NCBI GenBank assembly: GCA_026874595.1
Contig: CM049316.1
Location: 66,734,676-66,798,675 of the forward strand
From: Sipunculus nudus
Lineage: Eukaryota; Annelida; Sipuncula; Golfingiida; Sipunculidae
Reading direction: 5' to 3'
DNA length: 64,000 nt
Both the position numbers and the translations under genes were made by a program. Below, in pieces: positions 12,798 through 24,711 of the stretch. The notes beneath the pieces were generated by a model. It was given only the letters and a program-made list of their open reading frames with translations. It had not been told where the DNA came from and searched no databases. Within the stretch, counting starts at the first letter, position 1, and each line of letters starts with the position of its first letter.

Positions 12798-14065
12798 GCA
12801 TATATGCTTTTCAGTTTGACTTTACAGGATAATGGTAGTCTGAAAAATTCCAGGCAAATATTTATGTATGTTAATAATAATGTGAGAATAATTCAAAAGG
12901 ATACTATAAACGTGAAGTGATTATTGGGTCATCATCATTCATTCAACAAAAATGGTCCACTTAACGTGATTAAAAATAAAAAAAGGGCGCGATTTGGCAT
13001 GACAGTGACGATAGCACTTGTATGAGTGGTAATATTATTACTCATGACATTGTATTTGTACCACTTTTGATAGGATTGGTGATCGGCTTGCTAGGATTGG
13101 TGAACCGAATGAACGAACCGAGAATATTTGCTGTATTTTACATAAAAATAGACATCACACGTTAGATTAAAGAATGATTTATAAAAGAAGTAAGCATTTT
13201 CTAAGCACAAGCAAAAGATAAAAAAATCATACAGCACTCTCCTCCGCTGAAGTTGACCTGTAAATACATACATATTTATGGGAAACAGATCTAGCGGCAG
13301 ATATGGCAACTACTCTTGTTCAGGGCCTCTGAACAAGTTATGCTGTTTTTTACATTTTTTGAAAATAATTTCCAAGTCATGGTAAATATTAATTTGCCTT
13401 GTTTTGTTTAAGTTATGCCATTACTTTTCATTTCCGAGAATGTTTGCAGAGTTATGTTCAATATTAACTTTCATGCTTTGTGTAAGTAAATGCGATTATT
13501 TGTCATTTTCTTTGTGCAATTAAATATTGTCTTTTATTTCTTTTTGTAAAGCGTACGAATTAGGCACCAGTAATCCTGGTTAAAAGGGATTGTATAGCAA
13601 TAAATAAGTGACATTTACAATTCTTATTAAATAGTTAAATAGTTATAATATCATACAATATAAAAAAATAATCACATAATGTGATACTCCGCAGGCAAAA
13701 TAAATATTTTATGTTAATGCATTAACAAAATGCCTATTGTTTACCTCTGTTGACAAGATACAAATACAAGAAACTAGAAATCTATAAGTAGTAAGAGATC
13801 ACAACCATATACCAAGATTACATGTGTTTGCACAGCTCTCATGGTTCAACAACTCAGGTTACCCCGAAAACAACACTGGCCCAAAATCAAACGAAAGGCT
13901 CGATTGTAAAAAAAAACACAATGCCACGATAAGAAATCTCTTTTATAATCCACAATGGTGATTTGGATTACCATAAATTAAAAAAAAAAAGATTATTTCT
14001 TCAAACTTTCACTAAAATATATTCAGACTTTGTGTGTGTAAAGCTGTTGACAAAAAAGCAAGGGA

Positions 14066-14067
<2 letters not shown>

Positions 14068-14113
<46 letters not shown>
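14068..14113. repeat. (TA)n microsatellite
   Basis: Uninterrupted TA repeat; open frames on both strands through it are artefacts. Confidence 0.95.
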
Positions 14114-14115
<2 letters not shown>

Positions 14116-15348
14116 GAAATTGGCGGAGGTACAACACCTTATTTTCTTGCAGTCTTCCTTGTAATAAAATCTTGGTCCCTAGGACCCAAAGTTCAAATGT
14201 GAACCATAATCCCATAATACTTGAACAATACAATTATCCTATTTCATAAATTATACTTCTGGAAATTTAATATATCATTTCAACAGTAAAACCTGTAGAG
14301 AAAACCTATGGAATATACTTACTTCATGTATAAATTTACAATAATATTGAACTTGCGTTTATTTTGAGCATGGATGCCCACTGTTGACATCATAGTTTCA
14401 TAACACGTTTTGAAATGAATTTCATATTTTATTTTAATCTTGAAACCTTCAAGAATAAAGTAAACACCTTAAAAGGTAGCTCAAAGCGGACAGCACATTT
14501 CTATCAACAATATTATAATCAACTGTTGTGTATATTTATTAATAAAGGAATACTCATATAATGTTATAACTGTAAATAAATTGCAATTCTATAAAACATT
14601 ACTACATTCCAATAAATCAGTCAGACTGAGCAAAATACATATACCGCATATACAGAACATGATAATTTTCTAGAATATATGAACTTGTCTGAAGGCAGCA
14701 GTAATGTTTCGGGAAAACAACTACAGAGAGCATCTTATGACCTTAATAGTTCAATTTAGGATTTAATAAAAAATAACAACATAAATCATTTAGGCCTAAT
14801 TAGCACAAGTATAAAATCAGGGTGAGCCACCCAGGTGGTTTAAGTAACAGACAATTATCCTAAAACAAAGGAGTATAAAACATAATACTCGAAATATTTT
14901 CAAGATATTGTCATCTTTACATGCATTCATATCTGTACTCACAAAAAAATAATAAAATTTTTCTACAATCGAAGGAAACTGGGATTAATCATCAAACCTG
15001 TCAGACAAAATATATATTCAGTATGAAGAGCCTGGGGAAAGTAATCAATCGGTTATAAAAATACACAGTCAGCGAGGGCTACAAGGTACCAGTTTGGTAA
15101 TATTAAGAATAAATACAGAAACAATTTATAACACATACTCAAAAGAAAGTATTGAGACCTTATCAGTATGATAAGTAGAGAACTTTTCTGGGGAAAAGGT
15201 ATCCGTTGTTTTAATTTATTGGATACGGGGACATATCAGAGCCAAAGGACTGACGTGTCTGAATATTTGTCCAGTCATTTGTGTTAACTGACAGATAAGA
15301 GACATAGAACAACCGCTGTAGCACACAGGTAACCGAAAAAATCCGGAA

Positions 15349-15379
15349 ATGGAAGAGGGCGAAGCACTGTCTCATACAG
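15349..15379 (+). other. Candidate short first coding exon
   Basis: ATG with good context (GAAATGG), ten codons (MEEGEALSHT) plus one base, then donor CAG|GTATGT. It lies within an intron of the VWD gene but on the opposite strand. No partner exon was identified. Chance is quite possible. Confidence 0.2.
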
Positions 15380-16032
15380 GTATGTTCAAGTTTAGGGAAC
15401 TATGCATAACATGATTGCTTAGACGTGAAACCCCTAACTCTTTGCCAACAGGCAGAGAAAATTAATATCTTCCGGTGTTGTTTACTAGTACGCCATTATG
15501 CCATCAGACTTTGCACCGATGACGGATTTACCCTAGAAGGGCTACTGATATTTGCTCTCCTGTACAAAAAAGGGGAAAAAACTATACTTTTCTTGTCATT
15601 GAAAATCCCAGGGGCGTACCTGGCGTATATAATGTAGGAGCACAAAGAAATGTATTTTTTAAATAAAACTATTTTTTTTATAATAAAATGTAAACAATTG
15701 GCAATTTGATCATATATTTTACATACTTACATGAAAATGTGTGTGTTACCCACTGTATATGACGTAATGTTGGAACATATGTACGATTCATTAATTCCAC
15801 ATTGTTGTAAAATAACCATCGGTAAAATTAATCACACGATCAATGTGTAATTTGTTATGGTAAAATAATGTTTATTCTCAGGTAAAGAGGAATATCCGCT
15901 ACAGAGCATACACTTGTTTTAACAGACAATGACTCACAAGCAACCTTCAAAGTTTATTTTACATTTGCTACACTTGAGCGTGTTAAAACCTGCGAATATT
16001 AATGCTATTGACTCCGATTGATTTTAACTTAC

Positions 16033-16256
16033 CATTTTGACTGTTGATTTGGTGAGCTCATACGTGTTGGTTTGGAAATTGGTGTCAATGATGACACGCT
16101 TGGCCCAACTTTTATTTCCCGTTCCTCTATCCTCAGTCTCGAGAAGTACCCTGGTGCCGTCGGTAGTTTCAGTCAACAAGTAAGTACAAACACCTTGGCT
16201 GGACCCTTTCACGCCGTTATGAGTCTGATAATGGACATCTCCATAACAGCTACAGG
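16033..16256 (-). CDS. VWD-domain protein, exon A (N-terminal part of VWD)
   Basis: Exon of a multi-exon gene encoding the first part of a von Willebrand factor type D domain. It is bounded by an acceptor (minus strand TGCATTGCAG) and a strong donor (ATG|GTAAGT). The open frame gives 74 codons after two leftover bases. It starts with the hallmark CSCYGDVHYQTHNG, matching the family pattern C-x-C-x-GDPHY-x-TFDG, and continues with GVCTYLLTE, matching the G-x-C-x-Y-x-L strand. VWD domains are extracellular disulphide-bonded modules found in mucins, vWF, zonadhesin-like proteins and secreted matrix proteins. No earlier exon (signal peptide or preceding module) was recognised above 16256. The exon ends in phase 0, whereas exon B needs one preceding base. 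Either a small exon lies between them or a weaker donor 4 nt further on is used. Domain call is firm; the identity of the whole protein is unknown. Confidence 0.85.
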
Positions 16257-16265
16257 CTGCAATGC

Positions 16266-16312
<47 letters not shown>
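16266..16312. repeat. (TA)n(TG)n compound microsatellite
   Basis: TA repeat passing into TG repeat. It begins only 10 bp beyond VWD exon A, so it forms part of that exon's upstream intron next to the acceptor. Confidence 0.95.
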
Positions 16313-16313
<1 letters not shown>

Positions 16314-16390
16314 ATGTATTTATTTATTTATAAATTATGTAAAGTCAAATAATGAATATCAGTACTATGGTCTTTTTAAATCCATGTTAA

Positions 16391-16735
16391 ATGTTGAAAA
16401 AATATATCAGTTGTTTATCTAATAAGAACAACAAATCATCTAAATTTAGATGTTCAGCTCATACGTTACAAATACATGTAGAAACAGGGCGACGTAATGG
16501 CTTTGATAGAGAAAGAGAAGTCTTTCAATATTGTTTTAGGTATGGTTATATCATAATGGACGATGAGAGTTACTTTCATTTGGAGTGTCTTTTATATGAG
16601 GATTTACGATTTAAATATTTAAAAAAAAGATATGCAACAGTTCATAGAATATTATTTCAAAAATATATTGAAATCAGAGAAAAAACAGTTCAAATAATAG
16701 GCTTGCTGCCTATATATGTCATGCTTTCAACCTAA
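16391..16735 (+). pseudogene. LINE reverse transcriptase C-terminal fragment
   Basis: Open frame of 114 codons whose middle reads like the C-terminal zinc-finger tail of non-LTR retrotransposon polyproteins: short paired Cys and His residues around DDESYFHLECLLYEDLR, matching the family pattern EDExHFLxxCPxYxxLR. The first Cys pair expected near residue 47 is partly degraded (QYCFRYG). It starts right after a (TA)n(TG)n microsatellite at 16266-16312 and is followed by AT-rich non-coding DNA. It probably comes from the same LINE family as the fragment at 19080-20260 on the same strand, but it lies upstream of it, so it is a separate insertion or a rearranged piece. Confidence 0.6.
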
Positions 16736-19079
16736 AGACAGGGTCTTTAGACTGATCAGGCACTTGAGATACAGAATTAGTTGACTGAACCACTAATCTA
16801 CGCTCATCAGACACTTTAGTCGTCGAAGACGTCGAAAGAGATCCCGAATTCGTTGTTTGGAATAATTTTAGAATATTAAATCGGAAGCAATTAGCTCCAA
16901 TAATTTTAAAACCATTAACAATTAAACAGAACCTAGCAAATTAGATACTCAAACGTGTCACTGTATATATAACAGCTGTGAAATGTCGATACAGTAACGT
17001 GATTTTTTCGTCAGTATTAATAAAAAGTTTTTACAGTTAGTCTTTATGGTTATTCCACGTACGTCATCATTTATTGGTAGCTTAATGGTAATTTTGAGAC
17101 GGATAAACTACACTAAAGTCACAATATGGCAAATTGTGTCTAAATACTTATATTTATGTGAAGCTGTTAAACATGAAAAGAAACTGAACCCATATGTGAT
17201 ACAAGTATAGTTTCTATTGAATCCGATCGATTGAAAAAGCTTTTTCTCAAATCGTAATTGTATAAGTTAATTTGAAATGTGCCTTTTTATAATTTGTCGA
17301 ATGTTTCCGATGGTGGCAAAAATTGTTTCTATAAACAACACATACATTACAAAACACTTTAAACAGTGTATTTGATCAACCCCGCAGAAATTCGGGAAAG
17401 TCTTCCCGATTTGTATTGATCCGAATTTGGTAGGTAATTGTCCACAAAAGGCGGGCAATGGGAGAAACCGGGCTAAAATTTCAACAAATGCCGCAAAGTG
17501 TTGAGAAATTCGCATATATTAATTGTATTAGTGATAAGATTACAAATAGTCTGATATAAAATTTGTATTTATTCTTGACAAGGGATTTGTGAGAAAATGC
17601 GCCCTACAAGAATCCATGGTACTCGCTGTTAAAGTCAGAATTATATGTTAGTTTAAGCTCACTGGAATAATAGGTCAGATAACTAAGTCCCTACCCACTT
17701 ATCACGACGTCTGTAAGCAGCATGTTTTACATTTTGAGATAAGTCTTCATAGATCATCAACCGCTCTCCCTATTATGTAAATAATCCTCCTCTGCATGAG
17801 GTTCATAATGTTAAAGATCAAGGTCACAGGCCATATTTTTTTTCATGAAGAAGTCGGATTAAAGTTTCTACTAGACAACTTATCGGTCACGATATTTCAA
17901 TTTAATTTGCTCTACTGGTATATATGTTAAAAAATATTTACAAATAGAAACACTTATAGATAAAGCTTTTTGCTACAATCCAAACACTTTTGGTAAACCG
18001 AGTGATTTAATAAAATTGATTGCGTGAGTGAAGAAATTAATGTGTAATTGGCAAGACTTATTCGTTTGCCTCGTAAGGGTCAATTTAGTTCCACTGTTTT
18101 GAATATATAAAGGGTAAATAACCTTGCACATTAAGCATTTTGTGAAACGATACAATAAGAATTTTAACCGTTACCGTAAGAAAAGGCCATACCATTTTTC
18201 AAAAAGGTAAATACAAATTAAAATTAACTTGTGTCTGCACACATTGCAAGAACTGTTGTAATAAATTCCAGACGCGGTAAGCATAAAATATTTTATATAA
18301 TTATATCTTGTGCTTGCATGATTATAAACAGTCATACAAAACTATAATCGTCAACAATACGAAAACAGTTTTAAAAAAATACATTAGAAATGAAACATTA
18401 GAGAGGGTTAACGGATCCCAGTAAGGAATCTACGTTTTAAATAAAATAAAATACTACTTGTTAAGCCAATGAGCAAACTAAAAAAATGGTGGCACTCTTT
18501 TTGGTGTCAGCCAAGCACTTGACTGATATATTTAAGCTTATATATGATAATGTTACTTTTATAGTTTCCATTTGAATCTTAATATATTCATTTTATTATT
18601 TTTATTTTCCGTTTGTGTGAGGTTATATTGATATTAGGCTGTTCTTAACAATTGTATTATTTTGATGTAACCATTGCATTTTTATCAACATCTTTTCAAT
18701 GTCTAAGAATCGAACTAGTTTCCGAATTTTGTATCAATGACACTCAACATGTATAAGTTGGTGGGATGCAGTGACCCACCTTGCCCCTCCCCCTCACCAA
18801 TCAGCCAAACCTATTTTTAACTATATGTCTTTTATTTGAAGGATATTAACATTGAATAAACTTAAACTCAGCAGTGGTTTCGGAACAACTGAAGTTTTCG
18901 TCCCCAGTTTTAGGGGTATGGGGAAAAAAATTACCGTAACTACGTAACTTTTTTACTTAGATTAGCACCACCAATTATTGTATTAGCCAAGCCCCATCAG
19001 ATGATATATAAAATATTCAAATAAAATAAGTATTAGAGTCAGCAGAGGTAAAAAAGTCATGTGATATTTCCTTGTTAAA
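16736..19079. other. Non-coding between LINE fragments
   Basis: Nothing coding recognised. A GC-richer patch at 17370-17510 has an 82-codon open frame on the minus strand without a domain. Confidence 0.5.
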
Positions 19080-20260
19080 AATGCAGAAACTAACATAAAT
19101 ATGGAGAAAATAAGTCAAATGATAAATTTATGGCCTGGTTTGGGTTTATATCAAGAGGAATCTCTCTTCTAAATACGATTATTAAACTTTTTACAAAGAT
19201 ATTAAATAAAAGACTACAGCTGCATGTGGAAGATAAATATGTCTTGTCAGATGCATAAAGTGGATTTAGAAAAGAATTAATCATTCAGATTGTTAGGGAA
19301 TCTTTATAAAATAAAATCTACCAAATATGAACACGTTAATGTATGCAGATGATCTAGTTAACTTTAGTGATACAGTAGGGAGATTACAAGATCAAATTAA
19401 TCAGTTATATAATTATTGTTTGAAATATGGTATGAGGGTTAATATTGATAAGACAAAGAAAACGGTGTTCATGGCATGGTGGACTTCTGATAAAATTGAA
19501 GTATGGTATTATAATAATAAAAAAAAATGAAATTGTGCCATTTTATAAATATCTTGTTATATATTTCACAATGAAATTAACATGGTACAAAACTCAGCGA
19601 CAACAGTTACTAAAGACAGAGAGAGCATTTGGTATTATTGACACATTTCATAGAAATGTAGTCACGTAACAATGAAACAATTATTTTATTTGTTTGTTAG
19701 TTCAATTAAACTAATTTTGTTTTATGTGTCTGAATTATGGGGTTATGACAGGAGTGAGATTATAGAAAGAGATCTGTATAATTTTGTATATATGTCATAA
19801 ATTTAAGTTTATCTACATCTAATTTATCTGTATTTGGGGAATGTGGTGAATATCCATTGTATGTTAATCAAGTAATCAAATGTATTCAGTACTGGGTTAA
19901 ATTATTCAGATATTCAGATTCTAGGTACCAAAAGCACATTAACAATATGTTGCATAAAATGGATGAAAAGGGAAAAACAACATGGGCAACACAAAAAAAA
20001 ACTTATATTTTTAGGGCAGGATTTGAAATTTCTTAAATATACTTAAGTCTGACGATAAAATAAAGATTTGTAAATTAGCAGCGTATATTTGCTATGCCTT
20101 TAAGAAGAGGGAAGCAACTATTTAGGTATAAAGTCCGGAATTGAATAAATATCCACATAATAATATTCAGATTTCTCTATTCTAGTGCCAAATTATCTCC
20201 GTTAAAAGTTTACAAGTTTGCACTTTAAATACAAGAAATCTCCTAAAATATATGAATACT
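19080..20260 (+). pseudogene. Decayed LINE reverse transcriptase (non-LTR retrotransposon)
   Basis: A stretch with several stops and frameshifts that reads as part of a non-LTR reverse transcriptase. The best-preserved part (19327-19516) begins MNTLMYADDLVNFSDT, containing the catalytic YADD box, then NYCLKYGMRVNIDKTK, which matches the RT thumb pattern W/C-x-x-x-G-(M/L)-x-(V/I)-N-x-x-K-T-K. Downstream pieces in shifting frames include VSELWGYDRSEIIE (about 19720-19770) and GECGEYPLY (about 19838-19866), both typical of the RT C-terminal half in mollusc LINEs. The element is 5'-truncated and inactive. The clade is not resolved by eye. Confidence 0.7.
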
Positions 20261-23200
20261 GTTTTATATAGTTATTATACTGTAATGGTTCAGTAAATAT
20301 TCTAGCTTGATATGTTTTGGCTTGTGATAATTTTAAATTCCCCCTACTCCTCAAATGAATGAAGAAATATTCAGTTTATTCAATGTTTACATCCTTATAA
20401 TCAAAGTATAGGCATGTACCAATGAGAAAAAAACAGAAAAGGTTTGGCTTATTGGTTGTGTGTGTTAAGGGGTGGGAGGGGCTGCCAGGGGGGTCCCTTT
20501 AGCCCACGTACTATGTTATTTGTAGGCATAGGCGCATTATAAAAAAGTTTATAAAAAATATTAACAATTAGCCAGTCCATTTCTGGTAACTAGAGGTCAT
20601 GGAGTACAGTCTTGTCTGGTAGCTGCTTAAAATGTCTCGCAATCACACTTTTAGCAGTATATACAGTGTCGGAAATGCTATAGTTGTCATTATTAAAACT
20701 TTTTTGCCTAAGACTGTATTCAGAAAGTTTCACAAGTATATTTGTTGGAAGTGTCAGATATACTCAAACAGGGGAGGCCTTCAAATATATTTTAGGTATG
20801 GAATTATTGCATGAAGGAAGTAAATCTTGAAATACAAGGATTTCATATAATTATATATAAAAGAAATATTGATAAATGAATATAACACATATTTTGGAAT
20901 GAGCATATATTGTCAAATCTTATTGTCTAGATCCCGAATTTTATGTATAACACATTTATAACTATTAAATCAAATGTCTCATTGTGTTGAAATAAATGTA
21001 AGTATTCTTCAGGTTTTCAGCCGAAAGGTCAAATAGATTTTATTTCATAAATATATACTAGAGCCCTAAAGATGCATAAAACTATTTTTTTCAAATATTC
21101 AGAGTATTAAGAACTATTATCTCGTGATTTCTCAGCCAAGATGATTACCTGAATGAACATTTTGTATTTGTGATTTTTTTTTATTAAATGAAGCAAAATT
21201 CAAATTTAGCCAATGCAAAACATGTAATACCTATAAACAATTGCTGATCCCCTTACAGTTATCAAACAGTGATCTAAATAGCATTACATTGTTGTCTCAT
21301 ATCCACTTGCTATACCTTATAAACGCTGTTGTCATATAGGTGGCTATTAATAATGCAATCTTAACACTGAACGTTAACTTCAGATCTCGTTTACAGATTC
21401 TTAAGACTATGGTAATCTCATAAGGCTAACCTACATCTAGTGGTTATAACTCAGCACAAACCTGCACAGTAAGTATAAAACATGAATCTTATTTTTCTCT
21501 GGATTTTTGCAGACACACATGTAGTATAATGATAATTGGTAAACACATGAGAAAAGTCCATGGTTTATTTAAAGTGATTATTAAATAATTTACAATATCC
21601 GCTGAGACTGATTACGTCAAAAATTATTGCAACAGAATTGTTTGGACAATGCAATGTATTGGTGACATACTCAAAATCTACGAAAGTCCACCAATTAGAA
21701 ATTTAAATATTTTACGTTTTTTCTTATACCCGGACGCGCAATTCTATAGATATGACTATGACATGAGTGACATTACAAATCCTCAAATCCGTTACACCAA
21801 CTCCAACCACGATACTAAAGTAAGTAAAACTAATGGTTTGACAACATTAGATATTAAAAGGTGTCAAAAGAAATGCATTTAGATAAAAAAATATGATTTT
21901 AAGGGGTTTTTTCTTTAAAAAATATTGCGAAATTTAAAAAACTGTTCCCTTATCAGTTACATCCATGGACATATTGTTTTATGTTATACAAGGATACATT
22001 TTTTAATATCATAGCTGTGTTTTTTAGACGTTGTTTTAGAAAATACTTTATTTCTCTAGAGAGACATGACCGCTTTTGTATATCAAGGTTACCCTTACCT
22101 CCAAGTGGTTAAATATGGTATACGAGCCTTAACATCTTTACCTTTGAAGAAACGATTGCAAACATGCGATAATATCCTTCTGGTGATTACTTATTTTGAT
22201 ATACAGGCTCACTTTAACTACTGTAGTTTATATATCAATTTAGAAGGTATTTAAGTGTAGGTAGTGCCTTTTTAAATGAATTAAGTAGAAAGTACCATGT
22301 CGTCTATGTGTCTGTCTATGTTGGTGGCTTTTCTAGATGCCAGAGAACACATTAACTGCCCCCTCCATATTACCCTATACATAATTAAACGATGAACCTG
22401 GATTTATTGAGCTATTTTTTCAGCGGAACTTTTCAGCAGAAGTTTTTTTTTGCCTCTTAAAGAACTTCTTTTGTTAAATTTAGATATAAAATCTACATGT
22501 AAATAACTGTGTCTTTATTATATATACTTGATTTGAATCCTCACATTATCCCCTGTTGGATTTGCATATATATTGTTGCTGGTGGAAGAATTTGAGATTC
22601 ACAGCGACTGATTCATTTTTACAAAAGCAGTAATGTTTCATTCATTGTATCTGCAGCAATCTCAAAATAATAGTTCCTAATAGGCTATTCTTGGCCAAAC
22701 CGTGATTGAAAAGGTTTCAGGATACTGCTGACTAATCTGACAATTGATTCTAAACTATACATATATCATTATTTATAATTGGGTATTTTATTAGTATTTA
22801 GTATACTTTAGTTGTATATCTATCATTTATTCGAAAAGAATAGTGAATGTATGAAGGTGTGTATTAAAACATAACTGACATTTTCAGTATTTATCACCAA
22901 AGTAAATGCATTTACAAACTGGATTGTTAGGTTATATGTTAGCCTTTTGTCCCTGAATTGGGAACAAATGCAGACTGGAAAAAATATTAAGGCGAATTGT
23001 AAAGAAAGGTGACACCACCAAGCTTTCTTTTCATATATATTCAACAGCGTAACATTATGTCGGTGGGAATTATTTAATAAACAAAAACTGTCAAACGTTA
23101 GGGAGGACTTACAGAAAGGTTAAATAAAATACAATGCTTCCTTTTCTTATGCTGAATTGATATTAATAAGCCAATCTTGCCCTACTCTAAGGTTTGATGA

Positions 23201-24181
23201 CTTTAGTTTTAATTTCTTTTTTTTTCTTCCTCTCATGTTTTGCGATTGATCTTTAATACGACAGATTTCCCAAAACAGACCTTTAGCGAAAATAAGAGTC
23301 ATTAATGACAAATTTGCACCTGGTATTTGTGATATGCCTAGATTCAACTTTCAAGGTCGTTAGGGGGAGACATCCATGAGTTAGCTTGGCGATAGAAGAC
23401 CTCTATAGTGCACAATGAATTTGATTTAAAAAATGCTTCAAAGAAAAATGATGGAGGGATGTGCTTTTTATAATGCTGAGATCATATCCATTTCTGAATT
23501 GATAACAATACTCTTTGAATCTATGTGGCTTCATGGCACAAAGGCCATTTGCCTACAAAGTGCAAATTGCTTTTAGTTTAAAATGATGAACTTATTAGAT
23601 GCATTTTTTTTTTGTTGTTAGGAAAAAAAAACAGTTATGCAGAAATTACCGATAATGCAAAAAATATAGACAAATCAACAAAATAGAAGACTGAATTAGA
23701 ACGCGACGAATAACAATGTGCGCAAAAGCTTAAAAAATATTTAACCGTTAACCCTTTTTAGTCGACAGAAGATCCTTTCTAAATCCAACCTTTTAGTATC
23801 ATTATGCTAACTAAAACCATTTTATAACGGAAGTGAGAGAAGAGATACACTTAATTTGGAACTAGCAATTTTCTATAATATGGAATGAGTTGTTTCATTT
23901 GTTCTCTTAGATTAATAAAATAAGGCGGATACTTGTGTGGATGTCACGAACACAAATTGTTTCACTTAAAGGTAAATGTATGTCACCAGAGTTCAGTGAG
24001 TATTTGTAAATATTTAGGGGGTATGATCAGATTTTTGCAGAATATTATTCTATTGTATGTACTATCATGTTTAGCCATTGGCGTGAGAAACTCGGGGTAG
24101 CACCTGGTTTGTTTGATATTAACATCTTAGACGTTTAGCAAAAAATATAGAACTCCAGCACCTTTGATGTTCCTTTCTTAG
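20261..24181. other. Non-coding, AT-rich
   Basis: Apart from the weak exon pair at 21750-22254, no features stand out. A G-rich patch lies at 20467-20500. Confidence 0.5.
21750..22254 (+). other. Pair of exon-like segments of unknown product
   Basis: Segment 1 (21750-21819): acceptor ATTCTATAG, donor ACTAAA|GTAAGT, coding YDYDMSDITNPQIRYTNSN plus HDTK. Segment 2 (22060-22254): acceptor TTTATTTCTCTAG, open to a stop at 22254, starting RDMTAFVYQGYPYLQVV. The two are in compatible phase (0/0). No domain was recognised, no polyadenylation signal lies nearby, and the codon content is AT-rich. Confidence 0.2.
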
Positions 24182-24700
24182 GTTCAGAGAAGCCTATCAT
24201 GTACGACGAGCTCCGTCTGGTAATGATGTGTGCAGTACTGCAGATACTGTAGTTATAATCGCCTACGGACAGGCAAATCTAGTCGTTTAGAGAGCTTCCA
24301 GTAATAGGCAAGAGACTTCGTCTTTACACTGAGTTGTAAAGGTGAAAGTATTCGCTAGTGAGAGTTTACTCGGTAATCGACAGCCGGAGAGGGGTAGTTG
24401 AGTGTAGCTAAGATAGAGCCGTAGAGAGAAGGCTCTAACACAGGACATTTGAGGATTAACGCTTGATTTGTATCCGCGGACTGGTAACGTGTATTTTGCG
24501 GGGAAGCCCTTTGGCTAGAGGTGAACAACAGTGCGAGTCATTGATTCGGAATTTACTGTTTGCATAGGGATAACGCTAGAACTTTGGACTTGTCTGTGAG
24601 GAGTCACGTGGTGTGATTCAGCTGAGGACTTGGTTTGTGTGGAGTGTTGATTAGAACTGTATTATTTTTACTTGTGATGTTGACACCTCCCCAGTGATCT
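24182..24700 (+). other. Non-coding exon-like block
   Basis: A 519-nt block of higher GC content bounded by a good acceptor (TTCCTTTCTTAG|G) and a good donor (GATCT|GTAAGT). All three plus-strand frames have several stops, so it is not protein-coding. It could be an exon of a long non-coding RNA, a 5' UTR exon, or part of an unrecognised mobile element. No repeat partner was seen in this window. Confidence 0.35.
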
Positions 24701-24711
24701 GTAAGTACCAA

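Larger units (their letters stand above)
11556..16032 (-). other. Intron region of the VWD gene (between exons A and B)
   Basis: Very AT-rich, with two (TA)n tracts. Because the phases of exons A and B do not agree, a short unrecognised exon may lie here. I could not identify one. Confidence 0.5.

Noticed and set aside
12705-12920. Open frames rich in Tyr-Ile repeats over (TA)n tracts (also at 14012-14249, 26899-27198, 28435-28828, 29402-29684, 31805-31990, 54750-54932, 56481-56675)
   Set aside because: They are translations of (TA)n microsatellites, which have no stops in some frames; no codon structure or homology beyond the repeat.
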